Part shown: positions 43,695 to 52,533 of the stretch, piece after piece
Layout of the letters: every line of letters begins with the position of its first letter
Numbering within the stretch: the stretch's first letter is position 1
Source: Flavobacterium sp. MedPE-SWcel
Lineage (GTDB): Bacteria > Bacteroidota > Bacteroidia > Flavobacteriales > Flavobacteriaceae
Length of the DNA: 64,000 nt
Reading direction: 5' to 3'
Assembly: GCA_001874325.1 (NCBI GenBank)
Contig: MPCW01000002.1
Span: 124,001 to 188,000, forward strand
Position numbers and translations under genes: made by a program
Notes under the pieces: model-generated
The model's database searches: none
The model's input: only the letters and a program-made list of their open reading frames with translations
What the model was told of the DNA's origin: nothing

Positions 43695-45281
43695 ATGGAC
43701 TCAACATTAATGATAATTATCGGTTGCATTATAGGACTGGCAATTGGTTTCGGGATAGCAAAATTTCTCGAAAAGAAGAGCTCTTCTAGCTTTATAGCTA
43801 ATGCAAAAAAAGAAGCTGCATCTATCTCTAAAGAGGCTGCAACTATTATTAAAGATGCAAAGAATAATGCCGAGAGCATTAAAAAAGATAAAATACTACA
43901 GGCTAAAGAAAAATTTTTAGAGCTTAAGGCAGAGCACGAACAAGTAATTTTAGGTCGTGACAAAAAAATATCTGAGGCAGAGAAAAGAACGCGTGATAAA
44001 GAATCTCAAGTTTCTAACGAACTTTCTAAAGCTAAAAAACTAAAAGAAGAGTCTGAGTCTAAAATTACAGATTACAACAATCGTATTGACTTTCTTGATA
44101 AGAAACAACAAGAGATTGACAAGCTACATAAAAGCCAAGTAGAGCAACTTGAAGTTATATCTGGATTATCCGCAGATGAAGCAAAAAATCAACTTGTAGA
44201 GAGCTTAAAAGCTGAGGCAAAAACAAATGCTATGTCTCACATACAAGACACTATTGAAGAGGCTAAACTTACTGCACAGCAGGAAGCTAAAAAAATAATC
44301 ATTAACACTATACAACGTGTAGGTACAGAAGAAGCTGTTGAAAACTGTGTATCAGTATTCAACATCGAATCTGACGATGTTAAGGGTAGAATTATTGGAC
44401 GTGAAGGACGTAATATTCGTGCTTTAGAAGCTGCTACAGGTGTAGAAATCATTGTTGATGATACTCCAGAAGCAATAATACTTTCATGTTTTGACCCTGT
44501 TAGAAGAGAAATTGCTCGTTTAGCATTACATAAACTTGTAACGGACGGAAGAATTCACCCTGCTCGTATTGAAGAAGTTGTTACTAAAACAACGAAACAA
44601 ATTGAAGACGAAATTATAGAAGTAGGTAAACGTACTGTTATCGATTTAGGTATACATGGTTTACATCCTGAATTAATAAAAATTGTAGGTAGAATGAAAT
44701 ATCGTTCTTCTTACGGTCAAAACTTATTACAACACTCTCGTGAAGTGGCTAAACTTTGTGGTATTATGGCTGCAGAGCTTGGTCTTAACGTTAAAGTTGC
44801 AAAAAGAGCTGGTTTACTTCATGATATTGGTAAAGTACCAGATGCTGAAAGTGATCTTCCGCACGCATTACTAGGTATGCAATGGGCTGAGAAGTATGGT
44901 GAAAAAGAAGAAGTATGTAATGCCATTGGTGCTCACCACGATGAGATAGAGATGAAATTCTTACTATCTCCAGTAGTACAGGTTTGTGATGCTATATCAG
45001 GTGCTAGACCAGGTGCTAGAAGACAAGTATTAGATTCTTATATACAAAGGCTTAAAGACTTAGAAGAAATAGCTTATGGATTTGGTGGTGTAAAAAGTGC
45101 CTATGCAATACAAGCAGGTCGTGAGCTTCGTGTAATTGTAGAAAGTGAAAAGGTAAATGACGAAATGGCTGCTACTCTATCTTTCGAAATATCACACAAA
45201 ATACAGACTGAGATGACATATCCTGGTCAAGTAAAAATTACTGTAATTAGAGAAACTAGAGCTGTAAATATTGCTAAATAA
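43695..45281 (+). CDS. rny: Ribonuclease Y
   Basis: A 528-residue endoribonuclease that starts mRNA decay at the inner membrane. It has an N-terminal membrane helix ([21 protein letters not shown]), a long coiled coil (about residues 30-200), a KH RNA-binding domain ([28 protein letters not shown]), and an HD phosphohydrolase domain with GLLHDIGK and later AHHDEIE metal ligands. The C-terminus ends in a conserved [13 protein letters not shown]. Length and order match the family. It is the next gene after the 6S RNA, and a terminator follows. Confidence 0.96.
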   Translation: MDSTLMIIIGCIIGLAIGFGIAKFLEKKSSSSFIANAKKEAASISKEAATIIKDAKNNAESIKKDKILQAKEKFLELKAEHEQVILGRDKKISEAEKRTRDKESQVSNELSKAKKLKEESESKITDYNNRIDFLDKKQQEIDKLHKSQVEQLEVISGLSADEAKNQLVESLKAEAKTNAMSHIQDTIEEAKLTAQQEAKKIIINTIQRVGTEEAVENCVSVFNIESDDVKGRIIGREGRNIRALEAATGVEIIVDDTPEAIILSCFDPVRREIARLALHKLVTDGRIHPARIEEVVTKTTKQIEDEIIEVGKRTVIDLGIHGLHPELIKIVGRMKYRSSYGQNLLQHSREVAKLCGIMAAELGLNVKVAKRAGLLHDIGKVPDAESDLPHALLGMQWAEKYGEKEEVCNAIGAHHDEIEMKFLLSPVVQVCDAISGARPGARRQVLDSYIQRLKDLEEIAYGFGGVKSAYAIQAGRELRVIVESEKVNDEMAATLSFEISHKIQTEMTYPGQVKITVIRETRAVNIAK

Positions 45282-45303
45282 TATATACAAACTCTTAATA
45301 AAC

Positions 45304-45334
45304 AAAAAGAGCTACCAACTAGTAGCTCTTTTTT
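45304..45334. terminator. Bidirectional Rho-independent terminator
   Basis: Stem AAAAAGAGCTAC / GTAGCTCTTTTT with loop CAACTA and flanking A/T runs, between rny and the response regulator gene. Confidence 0.9.
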
Positions 45335-45339
45335 GTTTT

Positions 45340-45741
45340 CTATCTATTCATTAAAAATATCTTATCTAAATCATCTTTACAAATAGGCTTTAAATAATAG
45401 TCTTTTACTATAGCTTCAAAACTTTGTGCTTTTTTAATATCTACCTCATCATTAGAAGAACTAATCATATATATCGTAGATCTAGAAAACTCTGTAACTA
45501 ATTTAGTATATTCCTCTAAAAATTGCCAACCATTCATTATTGGCATATTAACATCTAACAATATTAAATCAGGCAAGTATTGTTCTTCTATTTTTTTCTC
45601 TTTTATATAGTCTATAGCTTCAGCCCCATTACAAAAAAACGTAGTAGTAACATTTATACCATTTTGTTTAAGTAGATTCTTAAACAAAAAGTGATATATT
45701 TTATCATCATCTATAACATAAAGATTGTTAATCTTCTTCAT
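45340..45741 (-). CDS. Single-domain response regulator
   Basis: A 133-residue CheY-like receiver without an output domain. The acidic pocket is VIDDDKIYHFLF (Asp residues 10-12), the phosphoacceptor is in LILLDVNMPIMNGW, and the conserved Thr/Ser is in YMISSSNDEVD. The Lys is in KDYYLKPI. The start ATG at 45741 overlaps the histidine kinase gene end by 14 bp, so they are one translationally coupled pair. Since it lacks DNA binding, output must be by protein contact or phosphotransfer. Confidence 0.9.
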   Translation of the reverse strand: MKKINNLYVIDDDKIYHFLFKNLLKQNGINVTTTFFCNGAEAIDYIKEKKIEEQYLPDLILLDVNMPIMNGWQFLEEYTKLVTEFSRSTIYMISSSNDEVDIKKAQSFEAIVKDYYLKPICKDDLDKIFLMNR

Positions 45742-47248
45742 TAAAATATATTTTAAAAGTAGTACCTCTATTCACTTCACTAAAAACCTCTATTCTACCT
45801 CCCATAGCCTCAACTTGATTCTTTGTAATAAACAAACCTATACCTCTAGAGTTTTGATGCTTATGGAATGTTTTATACATCCCGAAAAGAGCATTTCCAT
45901 GCTTATCTAAATCTATACCTAAACCATTATCTGATATTGATAGTATTTTCTGACCATCAATCATTTCAAAATCATAAGACAGCATTGGTTTTCTTTCAGA
46001 ACTTGAGTATTTAATAGCATTTGTTGTAAAGTTAAGCAAAACACTTTCAAGATATGCGGGGTTATAGTTTACGGTTACATCAAGAGGTATATTAATTTCT
46101 ATATTTACAGCATTCTTTGTTATCTCATTATGTAATATATTCAATATATTCTTCAAATAATGTCTTAAGTTAAGCTTCTCTTTTACCGTTTTTATTTCAA
46201 ATTGAATATCTACCAGTTCTTTTAAGTGTATAATAGTAACATATAAGCTATCTGAAATACCCTCAAGGTGCTCTAACATCTCTCCTTTTTCTTCCTCCTT
46301 AGCTCCTTTAAATATATCTATCAACATTTTAAGGTTACCAGCGTGAGATCTTAAATTATGCGAAACAATATGTGCAAAATTACTAAGTCTATTATTTTGA
46401 TCTCCAATAATATCTATAGTATTACCTAGTTCTATTTCTTTTTCTTTTAAAAGAGTAACATCCTTATGAGTGCCTATTGCTCGAATTGGAGCTCCATTAT
46501 CATCACGCCCTACGACTTTCCCTCTACTAAGCACCCATCGATACTTTCCTTTATTATTTAAAATTCTATATATACTTTCAAAAGAAGGAGATTCTCCCTT
46601 AAAGTGCGAAATCCTTGACACCTCATATTCTTTAATGTCATCAGGATGCATTTTATCTTTCCAAAATTTAAGAGGTTCTAAAGCTTCTTCTTCTTTAGCT
46701 CCTAATATTCCCATAGATTGTCCAGAAAAATAAACAATATCATTAGTCATATCCCAATCCCACACACCTTCAGAAGCTGCTTGTAATGCATATTTAAAAC
46801 GTTCTTCTGAAATTCTCAATTCCCGCTCGTATTCTTTCTGCTCAGTTACATCACTTAATCTTGCATAAAAACATATGGTACCATCGTTTTGCAACTCAGG
46901 TTTAGCACTTATACGCATCCATCGAATTCCTTTTGTAGGAAGTTGAACTCTAAACTCATGATTCCAAGGCGCAAGTGTTTTTTGAGATAACTCTAAACTT
47001 TCAATAAAATCATCTTCATCATCTGACAATAAACGTTCTTTTAAAAAGACTTGAGTATTAGACATAAAATCTTCTACGCTAAGTTCTAGTATATCATTTA
47101 CTGTTTCACTAGCAAATACTATTGAATAGAGATTATCTACTTTCCAAACCATCTTAAATATCAGATCTGGTACCTGATCAAGAAGTTTCTTATAAAAACC
47201 ATTTAGGCTTTCAACATCATGGATATCGGGTATATCGAAAAACTTCAT
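45728..47248 (-). CDS. PAS-domain sensor histidine kinase
   Basis: A 506-residue cytosolic kinase with no membrane helix. Two PAS/PAC modules are seen: residues about 12-140 (LDQVPDLIFKMVWKVDNLY to CFYARLSDVTEQK) and 141-275 (FKYALQAASEGVWDWDMTNDI to TLLKEKEIEL). The phosphoacceptor His is in the unusual H-box NFAHIVSHNLRSHAGNLK. The ATPase domain has N-box NFTTNAIKYSSSE, G1 SISDNGLGI and RGIGLFITK (G2). The H-box form is frequent in Flavobacteria. It is paired with the single-domain regulator downstream. The PAS ligand is unknown; soluble location suggests an internal signal such as redox or energy. Confidence 0.92.
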   Translation of the reverse strand: MKFFDIPDIHDVESLNGFYKKLLDQVPDLIFKMVWKVDNLYSIVFASETVNDILELSVEDFMSNTQVFLKERLLSDDEDDFIESLELSQKTLAPWNHEFRVQLPTKGIRWMRISAKPELQNDGTICFYARLSDVTEQKEYERELRISEERFKYALQAASEGVWDWDMTNDIVYFSGQSMGILGAKEEEALEPLKFWKDKMHPDDIKEYEVSRISHFKGESPSFESIYRILNNKGKYRWVLSRGKVVGRDDNGAPIRAIGTHKDVTLLKEKEIELGNTIDIIGDQNNRLSNFAHIVSHNLRSHAGNLKMLIDIFKGAKEEEKGEMLEHLEGISDSLYVTIIHLKELVDIQFEIKTVKEKLNLRHYLKNILNILHNEITKNAVNIEINIPLDVTVNYNPAYLESVLLNFTTNAIKYSSSERKPMLSYDFEMIDGQKILSISDNGLGIDLDKHGNALFGMYKTFHKHQNSRGIGLFITKNQVEAMGGRIEVFSEVNRGTTFKIYFNEED

Positions 47249-47327
47249 TATAATAATTTTATAGCAGGAATAATGTTAGTTCTAAAAATAAGACTTTTTT
47301 ATTATTCATTCACCTTTCATTAATAAA

Positions 47328-48227
47328 TTATCGTCTCGGATGATAACTATTTATAACATTGCTAAGGAACTTTCTGTCCAAATGCATGTATATCTCAGTT
47401 GTTGTAATCGATTCATGCCCCAACATAAGCTGAATAGAACGTAAATCAGCTCCATTCTCTAATAAATGTGTTGCAAAGGAGTGTCTAAATGTATGCGGGC
47501 TAATCGTTTTATTTAAATTAATTTTCTTCGCTAAGTTTTTTATAATTGTAAATATCATAGCCCTAGTAAGCCCTTTCCCCCTTCTGTTTAAAAATAAAGT
47601 GTCTTCTTCCCCTTTCTGTATATCTTGTAAAGCTCTAACTTCATTTTTATATATAGTAATGTATTTTTGGGTTAAAGCGTCTATAGGTACAAATCGTTGT
47701 TTACTTCCTTTACCAGTAACTTTAATAAACCCCTCTTCAAAAAACAAATCTGATACCTTAAGACTTATTAATTCAGACACCCTAAGACCACAGCTATACA
47801 ACATTTCGAGCATAGCTCTATTACGTTCTCCCTCATTTTTTGATAAATCTATAGCAGCTATTAAAGCATCTATTTCATCAGTAGAAAGTGTATCTGGTAA
47901 TTTTCTTCCTGTTTTAGGGACTTCTATCAATTCTAATGGATTGTCTTTCCTATAATCTTCAAAAACAATATAATTAAAAAAACTTTTAAGCCCCGATATT
48001 AATCTAGCCCTAGAGCTAGGTGTTAACTCTTCTGCTACATTATATACAAACTGCTGTATAACTTCTTCTTTTATACATACAGGAGAAATATTAATATCAT
48101 TATCATCAAGATACTTCTCTAATCTTCTTATATCGAATAAATAGTTTGTCACTGAATTATCAGATAACCCTCTTTCTATTTTAAGATATGATTTATAATC
48201 TGTTATAAAACTTTTCCATTTTTCCAT
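47328..48227 (-). CDS. xerD: Tyrosine recombinase XerD
   Basis: A 299-residue XerD. The N-terminal SAM-like domain (FITDYKSYLKIERGLSDNSV) binds the core. The catalytic residues appear in order: Arg in YSCGLRVSELISL, Lys in TGKGSKQRFVPI, His-x-x-Arg in HTFRHSFATHLLENGADLR, and the His/Tyr part in LGHESITTTEIYMHLDRK. With XerC (or as the sole Xer of Bacteroidota) it resolves chromosome dimers at dif. No dif site or attachment repeats were noticed next to it, which speaks for a housekeeping role. Confidence 0.93.
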   Translation of the reverse strand: MEKWKSFITDYKSYLKIERGLSDNSVTNYLFDIRRLEKYLDDNDINISPVCIKEEVIQQFVYNVAEELTPSSRARLISGLKSFFNYIVFEDYRKDNPLELIEVPKTGRKLPDTLSTDEIDALIAAIDLSKNEGERNRAMLEMLYSCGLRVSELISLKVSDLFFEEGFIKVTGKGSKQRFVPIDALTQKYITIYKNEVRALQDIQKGEEDTLFLNRRGKGLTRAMIFTIIKNLAKKINLNKTISPHTFRHSFATHLLENGADLRSIQLMLGHESITTTEIYMHLDRKFLSNVINSYHPRR

Positions 48228-48456
48228 ACATCATTAAAAGTTCTATCAGTTAAGTTATTTCAATAATTATTTTTCTAGATATACTCTCTCAAGAAACAAC
48301 ATAACTACCTTATATTTTTGATCAATACAAAAGTAAAAACCGTAAGCCCCTTATTTATCATATATAATTATTGTCATACGCTAATTTAACACATAATTTC
48401 ATTATATTGTTACATTAAGAAATAGATTTTTTTTAAAAATAAAATTAATTTAGTAC

Positions 48457-48464
48457 TATTTTTG
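48457..48464 (+). promoter_or_regulatory. Putative -7 box (TATTTTTG)
   Basis: A TAnnTTTG match 36 bp before the ATG at 48501 in the 273-bp region between xerD and the small membrane gene. The rest of that region holds nothing I can identify. Confidence 0.4.
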
Positions 48465-48500
48465 TAATCATCACGATATAGATATAAACCATCTTATAAC

Positions 48501-48974
48501 ATGCCCACAAGAGAGCCGAGAACACAAAACACTACTTTAGCTAAAAATAATCCTTTTGGGAAGGTTTTTGGTAATAAACTACTCATTACATCTCTAGATC
48601 ATGATTTAGAAATGGATATGAATAATATTCGTAAAATTCGATTATACAATACAACATCCTATTTATATAATGCTATAGTATTAGGGCTAGGCATTATTAT
48701 TATTGTTTTGTCTATTATGTACAGTACTAGTAATATGATATTAATAGGGCTTATAGCACTAGGTATTGCTATTATGGCAAGTTCTTTTCTTATACGAAGG
48801 TCTATTTATAATATAGTAATTACACTTAAGGAGAACGACAAAGTCATAAAAATTCCTGTAAAAAAAGGACAAAGAAAAGAAGCTGATGACTTTACCTTTT
48901 ATGTAAATGGAGAAATACTAAGGCTAGATAAAAGCAGGTATAATCATCATAGAAAAATATACAGTAGAGTTTAA
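48501..48974 (+). CDS. Small membrane protein of unrecognised family
   Basis: A 157-residue protein I do not recognise. It has a polar N-terminus of about 50 residues and two membrane helices (about residues 57-75, LYNAIVLGLGIIIIVLSIM, and 80-98, MILIGLIALGIAIMASSFLI). A basic C-terminal domain follows (DKVIKIPVKKGQRKEADDF and HHRKIYSRV). The order looks like a PH-like or bactofilin-free accessory membrane protein but there is no diagnostic motif. Its 3' end overlaps the convergent aroQ stop region by 4 bp. It is a single gene unit. Confidence 0.65.
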   Translation: MPTREPRTQNTTLAKNNPFGKVFGNKLLITSLDHDLEMDMNNIRKIRLYNTTSYLYNAIVLGLGIIIIVLSIMYSTSNMILIGLIALGIAIMASSFLIRRSIYNIVITLKENDKVIKIPVKKGQRKEADDFTFYVNGEILRLDKSRYNHHRKIYSRV

Positions 48975-49408
48975 TTATCTTTATTTGAATATTTAAGTAA
49001 TAAAGACTCTAATGCAAGATTATAACCTGTGAGTCCAAATCCTACTATAACCCCTTCTGCAACAGGTGATATATAAGATTGATGCCTAAATGTTTCCCTA
49101 GAAAAAGTATTGGATATATGCACCTCTACCACAGGAGTTGTAATAGCCTTAACAGCATCTCCTATAGCTATAGAAGAATGGGTGTAAGCTCCTGCATTTA
49201 ATACAATACCATCATACTCAAACCCTACTTGTTGTATTTTGTCTATTATTTCACCTTCTATATTACTTTGATAACATGATAATTCAATATTTGAATATTG
49301 CTTCTCTAACTTATTAAAGAAATCTTCAAAAGTTATATCACCATATACATCAGGTTCACGTTTCCCTAAAAGATTAAGGTTTGGGCCATTAATTATAATA
49401 ATTTTCAT
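48971..49408 (-). CDS. aroQ: Type II 3-dehydroquinate dehydratase
   Basis: A 145-residue dehydroquinase of the dodecameric type II family that makes 3-dehydroshikimate in the shikimate pathway. Motifs: NGPNLNLLGKREPDVYG (with the reactive Arg and Tyr), NAGAYTHSSIAIGDAV, VEVHISNTFSRETFR, and the ending GFGLTGYNLALESL. The start ATG at 49408 is chosen over an upstream ATG at 49438 because the MKIIIINGPN N-terminus is the family standard. Its stop overlaps the convergent membrane gene by 4 bp. It has no adjacent aro genes. Confidence 0.96.
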   Translation of the reverse strand: MKIIIINGPNLNLLGKREPDVYGDITFEDFFNKLEKQYSNIELSCYQSNIEGEIIDKIQQVGFEYDGIVLNAGAYTHSSIAIGDAVKAITTPVVEVHISNTFSRETFRHQSYISPVAEGVIVGFGLTGYNLALESLLLKYSNKDN

Positions 49409-49480
49409 AGAAGTATTTTTGTAAAAATAATAATTCAAATACTATTATACACATTGTTGTAGCTCGAATTTTGGAAAACA

Positions 49481-49510
49481 AAAAAGCCGATCTATTAGAT
49501 CGGCTTTTTT
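49481..49510 (-). terminator. Rho-independent terminator
   Basis: Stem AAAAAAGCCGATCT / AGATCGGCTTTTTT, about 20 bp past the stop of the minus-strand beta-barrel gene (49531). Confidence 0.85.
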
Positions 49511-49530
49511 ATAAATATGATAATATTACA

Positions 49531-50070
49531 TTAAAAGAATAAATACCCTACTGATAACTGAAAAACAGCATTTTTAGCATCAATAGCATCATTTACCTTT
49601 GTTAAACCTATAGTATATCTAGCTTGTGCAAAAAGACCTCCAATAATCTTCAATTCAACCCCTCCTGCTGCAGCCATATCAAAATCTTTAGATTCAAGAG
49701 CCTCTTTATTTTCATCAATAAGAAAAGAGAATTGAGGACCTGCCATAAGGCTCAATCTATCTGGCAATAAATAGAATTTTGCCATTACTGGCATAGATAT
49801 ATAATCTAAGTTAATATCTTCTACTGCTCCTAAAGCGTTTTTATACTCAGCTCCCTGAGAAGAAAAAATTCCTTCAGCCTGAACTGAAAAAGTTGGTATC
49901 AAACTAAGTTCTAATACAGCACCTGCATGATAACTAGTTATACCATCAGTATCGATATTTGCATCAAGGTTAGAAAAATTAGCTCCAGCCTTAACCCCAA
50001 AATCAATACCTTGTGCTTGTGCAGCGAAAGCACTTGTCATAACAGCTACTAAAAAAAATATTTTTTTCAT
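49531..50070 (-). CDS. Outer-membrane beta-barrel protein (PorT/OmpX-like), paralogue 1
   Basis: A 179-residue protein with signal peptide KKIFFLVAVMTSAFAAQAQG and an eight-strand barrel pattern: GIDFGVKAGANFSNL, YHAGAVLELSLIPTFSVQAEGIFS, LDYISMPVMAKFYLLPDRLSLMAGPQF, and the terminal VFQLSVGYLFF. The C-terminal Phe is the usual barrel-assembly signal. It belongs to the porin-like outer membrane protein family common in Bacteroidota and probably has a structural or ligand-binding role. It is 21 bp downstream of paralogue 2 on the same strand, so they form one operon. Confidence 0.88.
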   Translation of the reverse strand: MKKIFFLVAVMTSAFAAQAQGIDFGVKAGANFSNLDANIDTDGITSYHAGAVLELSLIPTFSVQAEGIFSSQGAEYKNALGAVEDINLDYISMPVMAKFYLLPDRLSLMAGPQFSFLIDENKEALESKDFDMAAAGGVELKIIGGLFAQARYTIGLTKVNDAIDAKNAVFQLSVGYLFF

Positions 50071-50091
50071 ATCAAAAAAATTAATTGATTA

Positions 50092-50619
50092 CTAAAACAT
50101 GTAACATAACGATAATTGTAATGCTGAATTTTTAAGTTCTCTATTATCAGATATTTTTGTTGCCCCAGCATTATATCTAGCCTGTACAGATAAATTATCT
50201 GCAAAGAAAAACTCAGCTCCTCCTGCAAATCCTAAATCATAAGTAGTACTATCGTATGGAGTAAAATTATCTGATTCACTTATTAACAATCCTATTTGAG
50301 GCCCTACCTGCACATTAAAACCATCTGTAAAGTATAGTTTTAACATTACTGGTACTGATACATAATTAAGTTTATATGTTTCCTCTTTAGTTTTTGCCCC
50401 TTGCATAGAGTATAATAACTCTGGTTGTACTGATAATGCTTCTAAAAGGTGCATTTCTGCAACAAGACCAGCGTGAAAACTAGTAAGAACATTAAAATCA
50501 TTTGCATCGTTACCTGTAAAATTAGCAAAATTAAATCCTGCCTTTACACCAAAAGCTTGAGCATTTACAGTTGTATAACTTCCAAATAAAACAAATGCTA
50601 TAAGTAGTATTCTTTTCAT
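50092..50619 (-). CDS. Outer-membrane beta-barrel protein (PorT/OmpX-like), paralogue 2
   Basis: A 175-residue paralogue with signal peptide KRILLIAFVLFGSYTTVNAQ. Same plan: AFGVKAGFNFANFTGN, TSFHAGLVAEMHLLEALSVQPELLYS, LNYVSVPVMLKLYFTDGFNVQVGPQIG, and the ending ALQLSLCYMF. It is first in the minus-strand operon and has a TTG-N18-TATTTTTG promoter upstream. It is divergent from a third paralogue at 50811. Whether these barrels bind a common ligand cannot be said. Confidence 0.88.
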   Translation of the reverse strand: MKRILLIAFVLFGSYTTVNAQAFGVKAGFNFANFTGNDANDFNVLTSFHAGLVAEMHLLEALSVQPELLYSMQGAKTKEETYKLNYVSVPVMLKLYFTDGFNVQVGPQIGLLISESDNFTPYDSTTYDLGFAGGAEFFFADNLSVQARYNAGATKISDNRELKNSALQLSLCYMF

Positions 50620-50649
50620 ATATATTTAGTTTTCATTATCTATATCTTA

Positions 50650-50678
50650 CAAAAATAACATAATTTACCTTACAACAA
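50650..50678 (-). promoter_or_regulatory. Promoter (TTG-N18-TATTTTTG)
   Basis: On the minus strand a TTG at 50676-50678 and TATTTTTG at 50650-50657, 18 bp apart, 30 bp upstream of barrel paralogue 2. Confidence 0.55.
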
Positions 50679-50775
50679 ACAGCATCTCGTTGAATAACAA
50701 TTTTATTATTATAACAATAAATTGTTAATTTTTAAAATCCCTAACAATAGGTATTTTCTGAATAAAAAAAACTTT

Positions 50776-50783
50776 TAAATTTG
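50776..50783 (+). promoter_or_regulatory. Putative promoter -7 box (TAAATTTG)
   Basis: A TAnnTTTG match 27 bp upstream of the ATG at 50811, divergent from the promoter of paralogues 1 and 2. Confidence 0.5.
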
Positions 50784-50810
50784 CACCTCTTAACAATAAA
50801 AAAATACATC

Positions 50811-51371
50811 ATGAAAAAAAATTTACTATCTGCTGTAGCTGTAATGGCATTAAGCATGACGTCTCAAGCACAAGAAATTGAATTTGGAGCAAAAGCTGGT
50901 TTAAACATTGCTGACATGGGTGGTGATGCTGAAACTTCAGGTTCAAGAACTGGATTCCACGTTGGTGGTGTAGCTGAAATTAAATTCTCAGAAGAATTCT
51001 CTGTACAACCTGAATTATTATACTCTATGCAAGGGGCTAAAAGTGATGTTTCAGGTGCTGAGCTTGAAACTAAACTAGACTATATTAATCTTCCAATTAT
51101 GGCGAAGTACTACGTTATGGAAGGTTTGAGTATAGAAGCTGGACCACAAGTTGGTTTCTTAATGAGTGCTAAAACTGATGGCAATGATGTTAAAGACAAT
51201 ACTAAAAGTATTGATTTCGGTTTTAACATAGGTGCTGGATATGAACTTTCTAACAAAATGTTCTTCCAAGCAAGATACAACCTTGGTCTTTCAGATATCA
51301 ATGATATAGATGGAGTAGATCAAAAAGCTACAAATAACGTTATTTCTTTATCAGTTGGGTATAAATTCTAA
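50811..51371 (+). CDS. Outer-membrane beta-barrel protein (PorT/OmpX-like), paralogue 3
   Basis: A 186-residue member of the same family with signal MKKNLLSAVAVMALSMTSQA. Motifs mirror the other two: IEFGAKAGLNIADMGG, TGFHVGGVAEIKFSEEFSVQPELLYSMQG, KLDYINLPIMAKYYVMEGLSIEAGPQ, and the terminal VISLSVGYKF. The upstream in-frame start would lie inside the -7 box and is rejected. The stretch QPELLYSMQGAK is identical in paralogues 2 and 3, so these two are the closer pair. A terminator follows at once. Confidence 0.88.
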   Translation: MKKNLLSAVAVMALSMTSQAQEIEFGAKAGLNIADMGGDAETSGSRTGFHVGGVAEIKFSEEFSVQPELLYSMQGAKSDVSGAELETKLDYINLPIMAKYYVMEGLSIEAGPQVGFLMSAKTDGNDVKDNTKSIDFGFNIGAGYELSNKMFFQARYNLGLSDINDIDGVDQKATNNVISLSVGYKF

Positions 51372-51392
51372 TTTGATATTTATATAAATATC

Positions 51393-51423
51393 AAAAGAGC
51401 CAGACAATGTCTGGCTCTTTTTT
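51393..51423. terminator. Bidirectional Rho-independent terminator
   Basis: Stem AAAAGAGCCAGACA / TGTCTGGCTCTTTT with loop AT, between barrel paralogue 3 and the end of the imelysin operon. Confidence 0.9.
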
Positions 51424-51449
51424 ATTATATACTTTAAATCAATATTGGT

Positions 51450-52523
51450 CTAATCCCCATCATTATCTGTAGAAGTAATAATTATTGACAATGTACTTCT
51501 TACATCTACACTAAATAGTACACCTAGTTCATTTAATTTTTGATGTAAATTTTCTACCTGTCCATGATTTGTTGTTATAGCATTATGTAAACTAACAGGT
51601 ATAGCATCTATAGCACTATATACCTCATTAATTTTATTCTGGATAGCATTATTTAATTCATCATTACGAGTGATTGACACCACATAATCGGCTACACCTA
51701 AACCTTCTTGGTTAAAATAAATATTTTCAACACTCCTAATATTCTGTTTTAACAAGTCTAAAGAAGTTCCGCTAAAATAAGCTTGAGTAATTTCAGGATC
51801 TAAAACTTGAGAATTTTCTAAACCTGCTGGCTTACCTATTTTTGTTACTTTTCCTGTATCTATAGTATTATAAATACCATTATATAATTTATTAAACGAT
51901 CCTTGAATACCTGTTTCATCACTATTTATAAAAGTAGCAGCATAATTTTCTCCATCTTCTTTCCAAACATTTAGCAAAGTGTTAGCCTTTACATTCATCT
52001 CTAAAACAGAATATTTTAGAAAATTAATTCTCTTTTCTGAATTCAAAAATTCAGTATTCGTATCCGTTAAATTGCTTTTATAAAGTAAATACTCAATTGC
52101 TGCTAATGATTTTGATTGATTACTTATCGATTCTACAAACTCTTGAGTTATATCTGTATTATTCGAAATAATCTCTTCAACCGCATTAGGCAATACTGGC
52201 CAATTATAAATACTTCTATGAGTAAATCGATCTCGTACAACACCTATATTAAAAACATAAATATTTTCATAAGCAAGTGCAGTAACCTTCCATTGTTCTC
52301 TAAGTAACTCTAAATTAGTTTCGCTTGTAGTTGTTGCATAATTATTTATATAATCATTTAATAAATTAGACTGATTTACAAATTCTTGAACCGATGGTAC
52401 AATACGTTGATTTGTAATATCTGTAAGTAGTTCTTTTACTTTAAATGTTTCATTTACCTTTCCTCCATCATCACTACAAGATGTTAAAAACAGGGCTATA
52501 AATAGTATAGATATATATTTCAT
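51450..52523 (-). CDS. Imelysin family lipoprotein
   Basis: A 357-residue lipoprotein (signal YISILFIALFLTSCSDD, lipid Cys at residue 16) of the imelysin/IrpA/EfeO-like fold. The repeat-like halves start LLTDITNQRIVPSVQEFVNQ and are followed by VTALAYENIYVFNIGVVRDRFTHRSIYNWP, a region in which a conserved Tyr/Arg/Trp pattern is seen. Imelysins are periplasmic or outer-membrane proteins tied to iron uptake; the older metallopeptidase label is not well supported. It is the last gene of the operon, 10 bp after the di-heme oxidoreductase. Compared with the first imelysin of the operon, the GxHxxE-type metal site is not evident. Confidence 0.85.
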   Translation of the reverse strand: MKYISILFIALFLTSCSDDGGKVNETFKVKELLTDITNQRIVPSVQEFVNQSNLLNDYINNYATTTSETNLELLREQWKVTALAYENIYVFNIGVVRDRFTHRSIYNWPVLPNAVEEIISNNTDITQEFVESISNQSKSLAAIEYLLYKSNLTDTNTEFLNSEKRINFLKYSVLEMNVKANTLLNVWKEDGENYAATFINSDETGIQGSFNKLYNGIYNTIDTGKVTKIGKPAGLENSQVLDPEITQAYFSGTSLDLLKQNIRSVENIYFNQEGLGVADYVVSITRNDELNNAIQNKINEVYSAIDAIPVSLHNAITTNHGQVENLHQKLNELGVLFSVDVRSTLSIIITSTDNDGD

Positions 52524-52533
52524 CTAGTTTGTA

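Noticed and set aside
47328..48227. XerD as integrase of a mobile element
   Set aside because: Length and motifs fit the housekeeping recombinase, neighbours are core genes, and no direct repeats were noticed around it.
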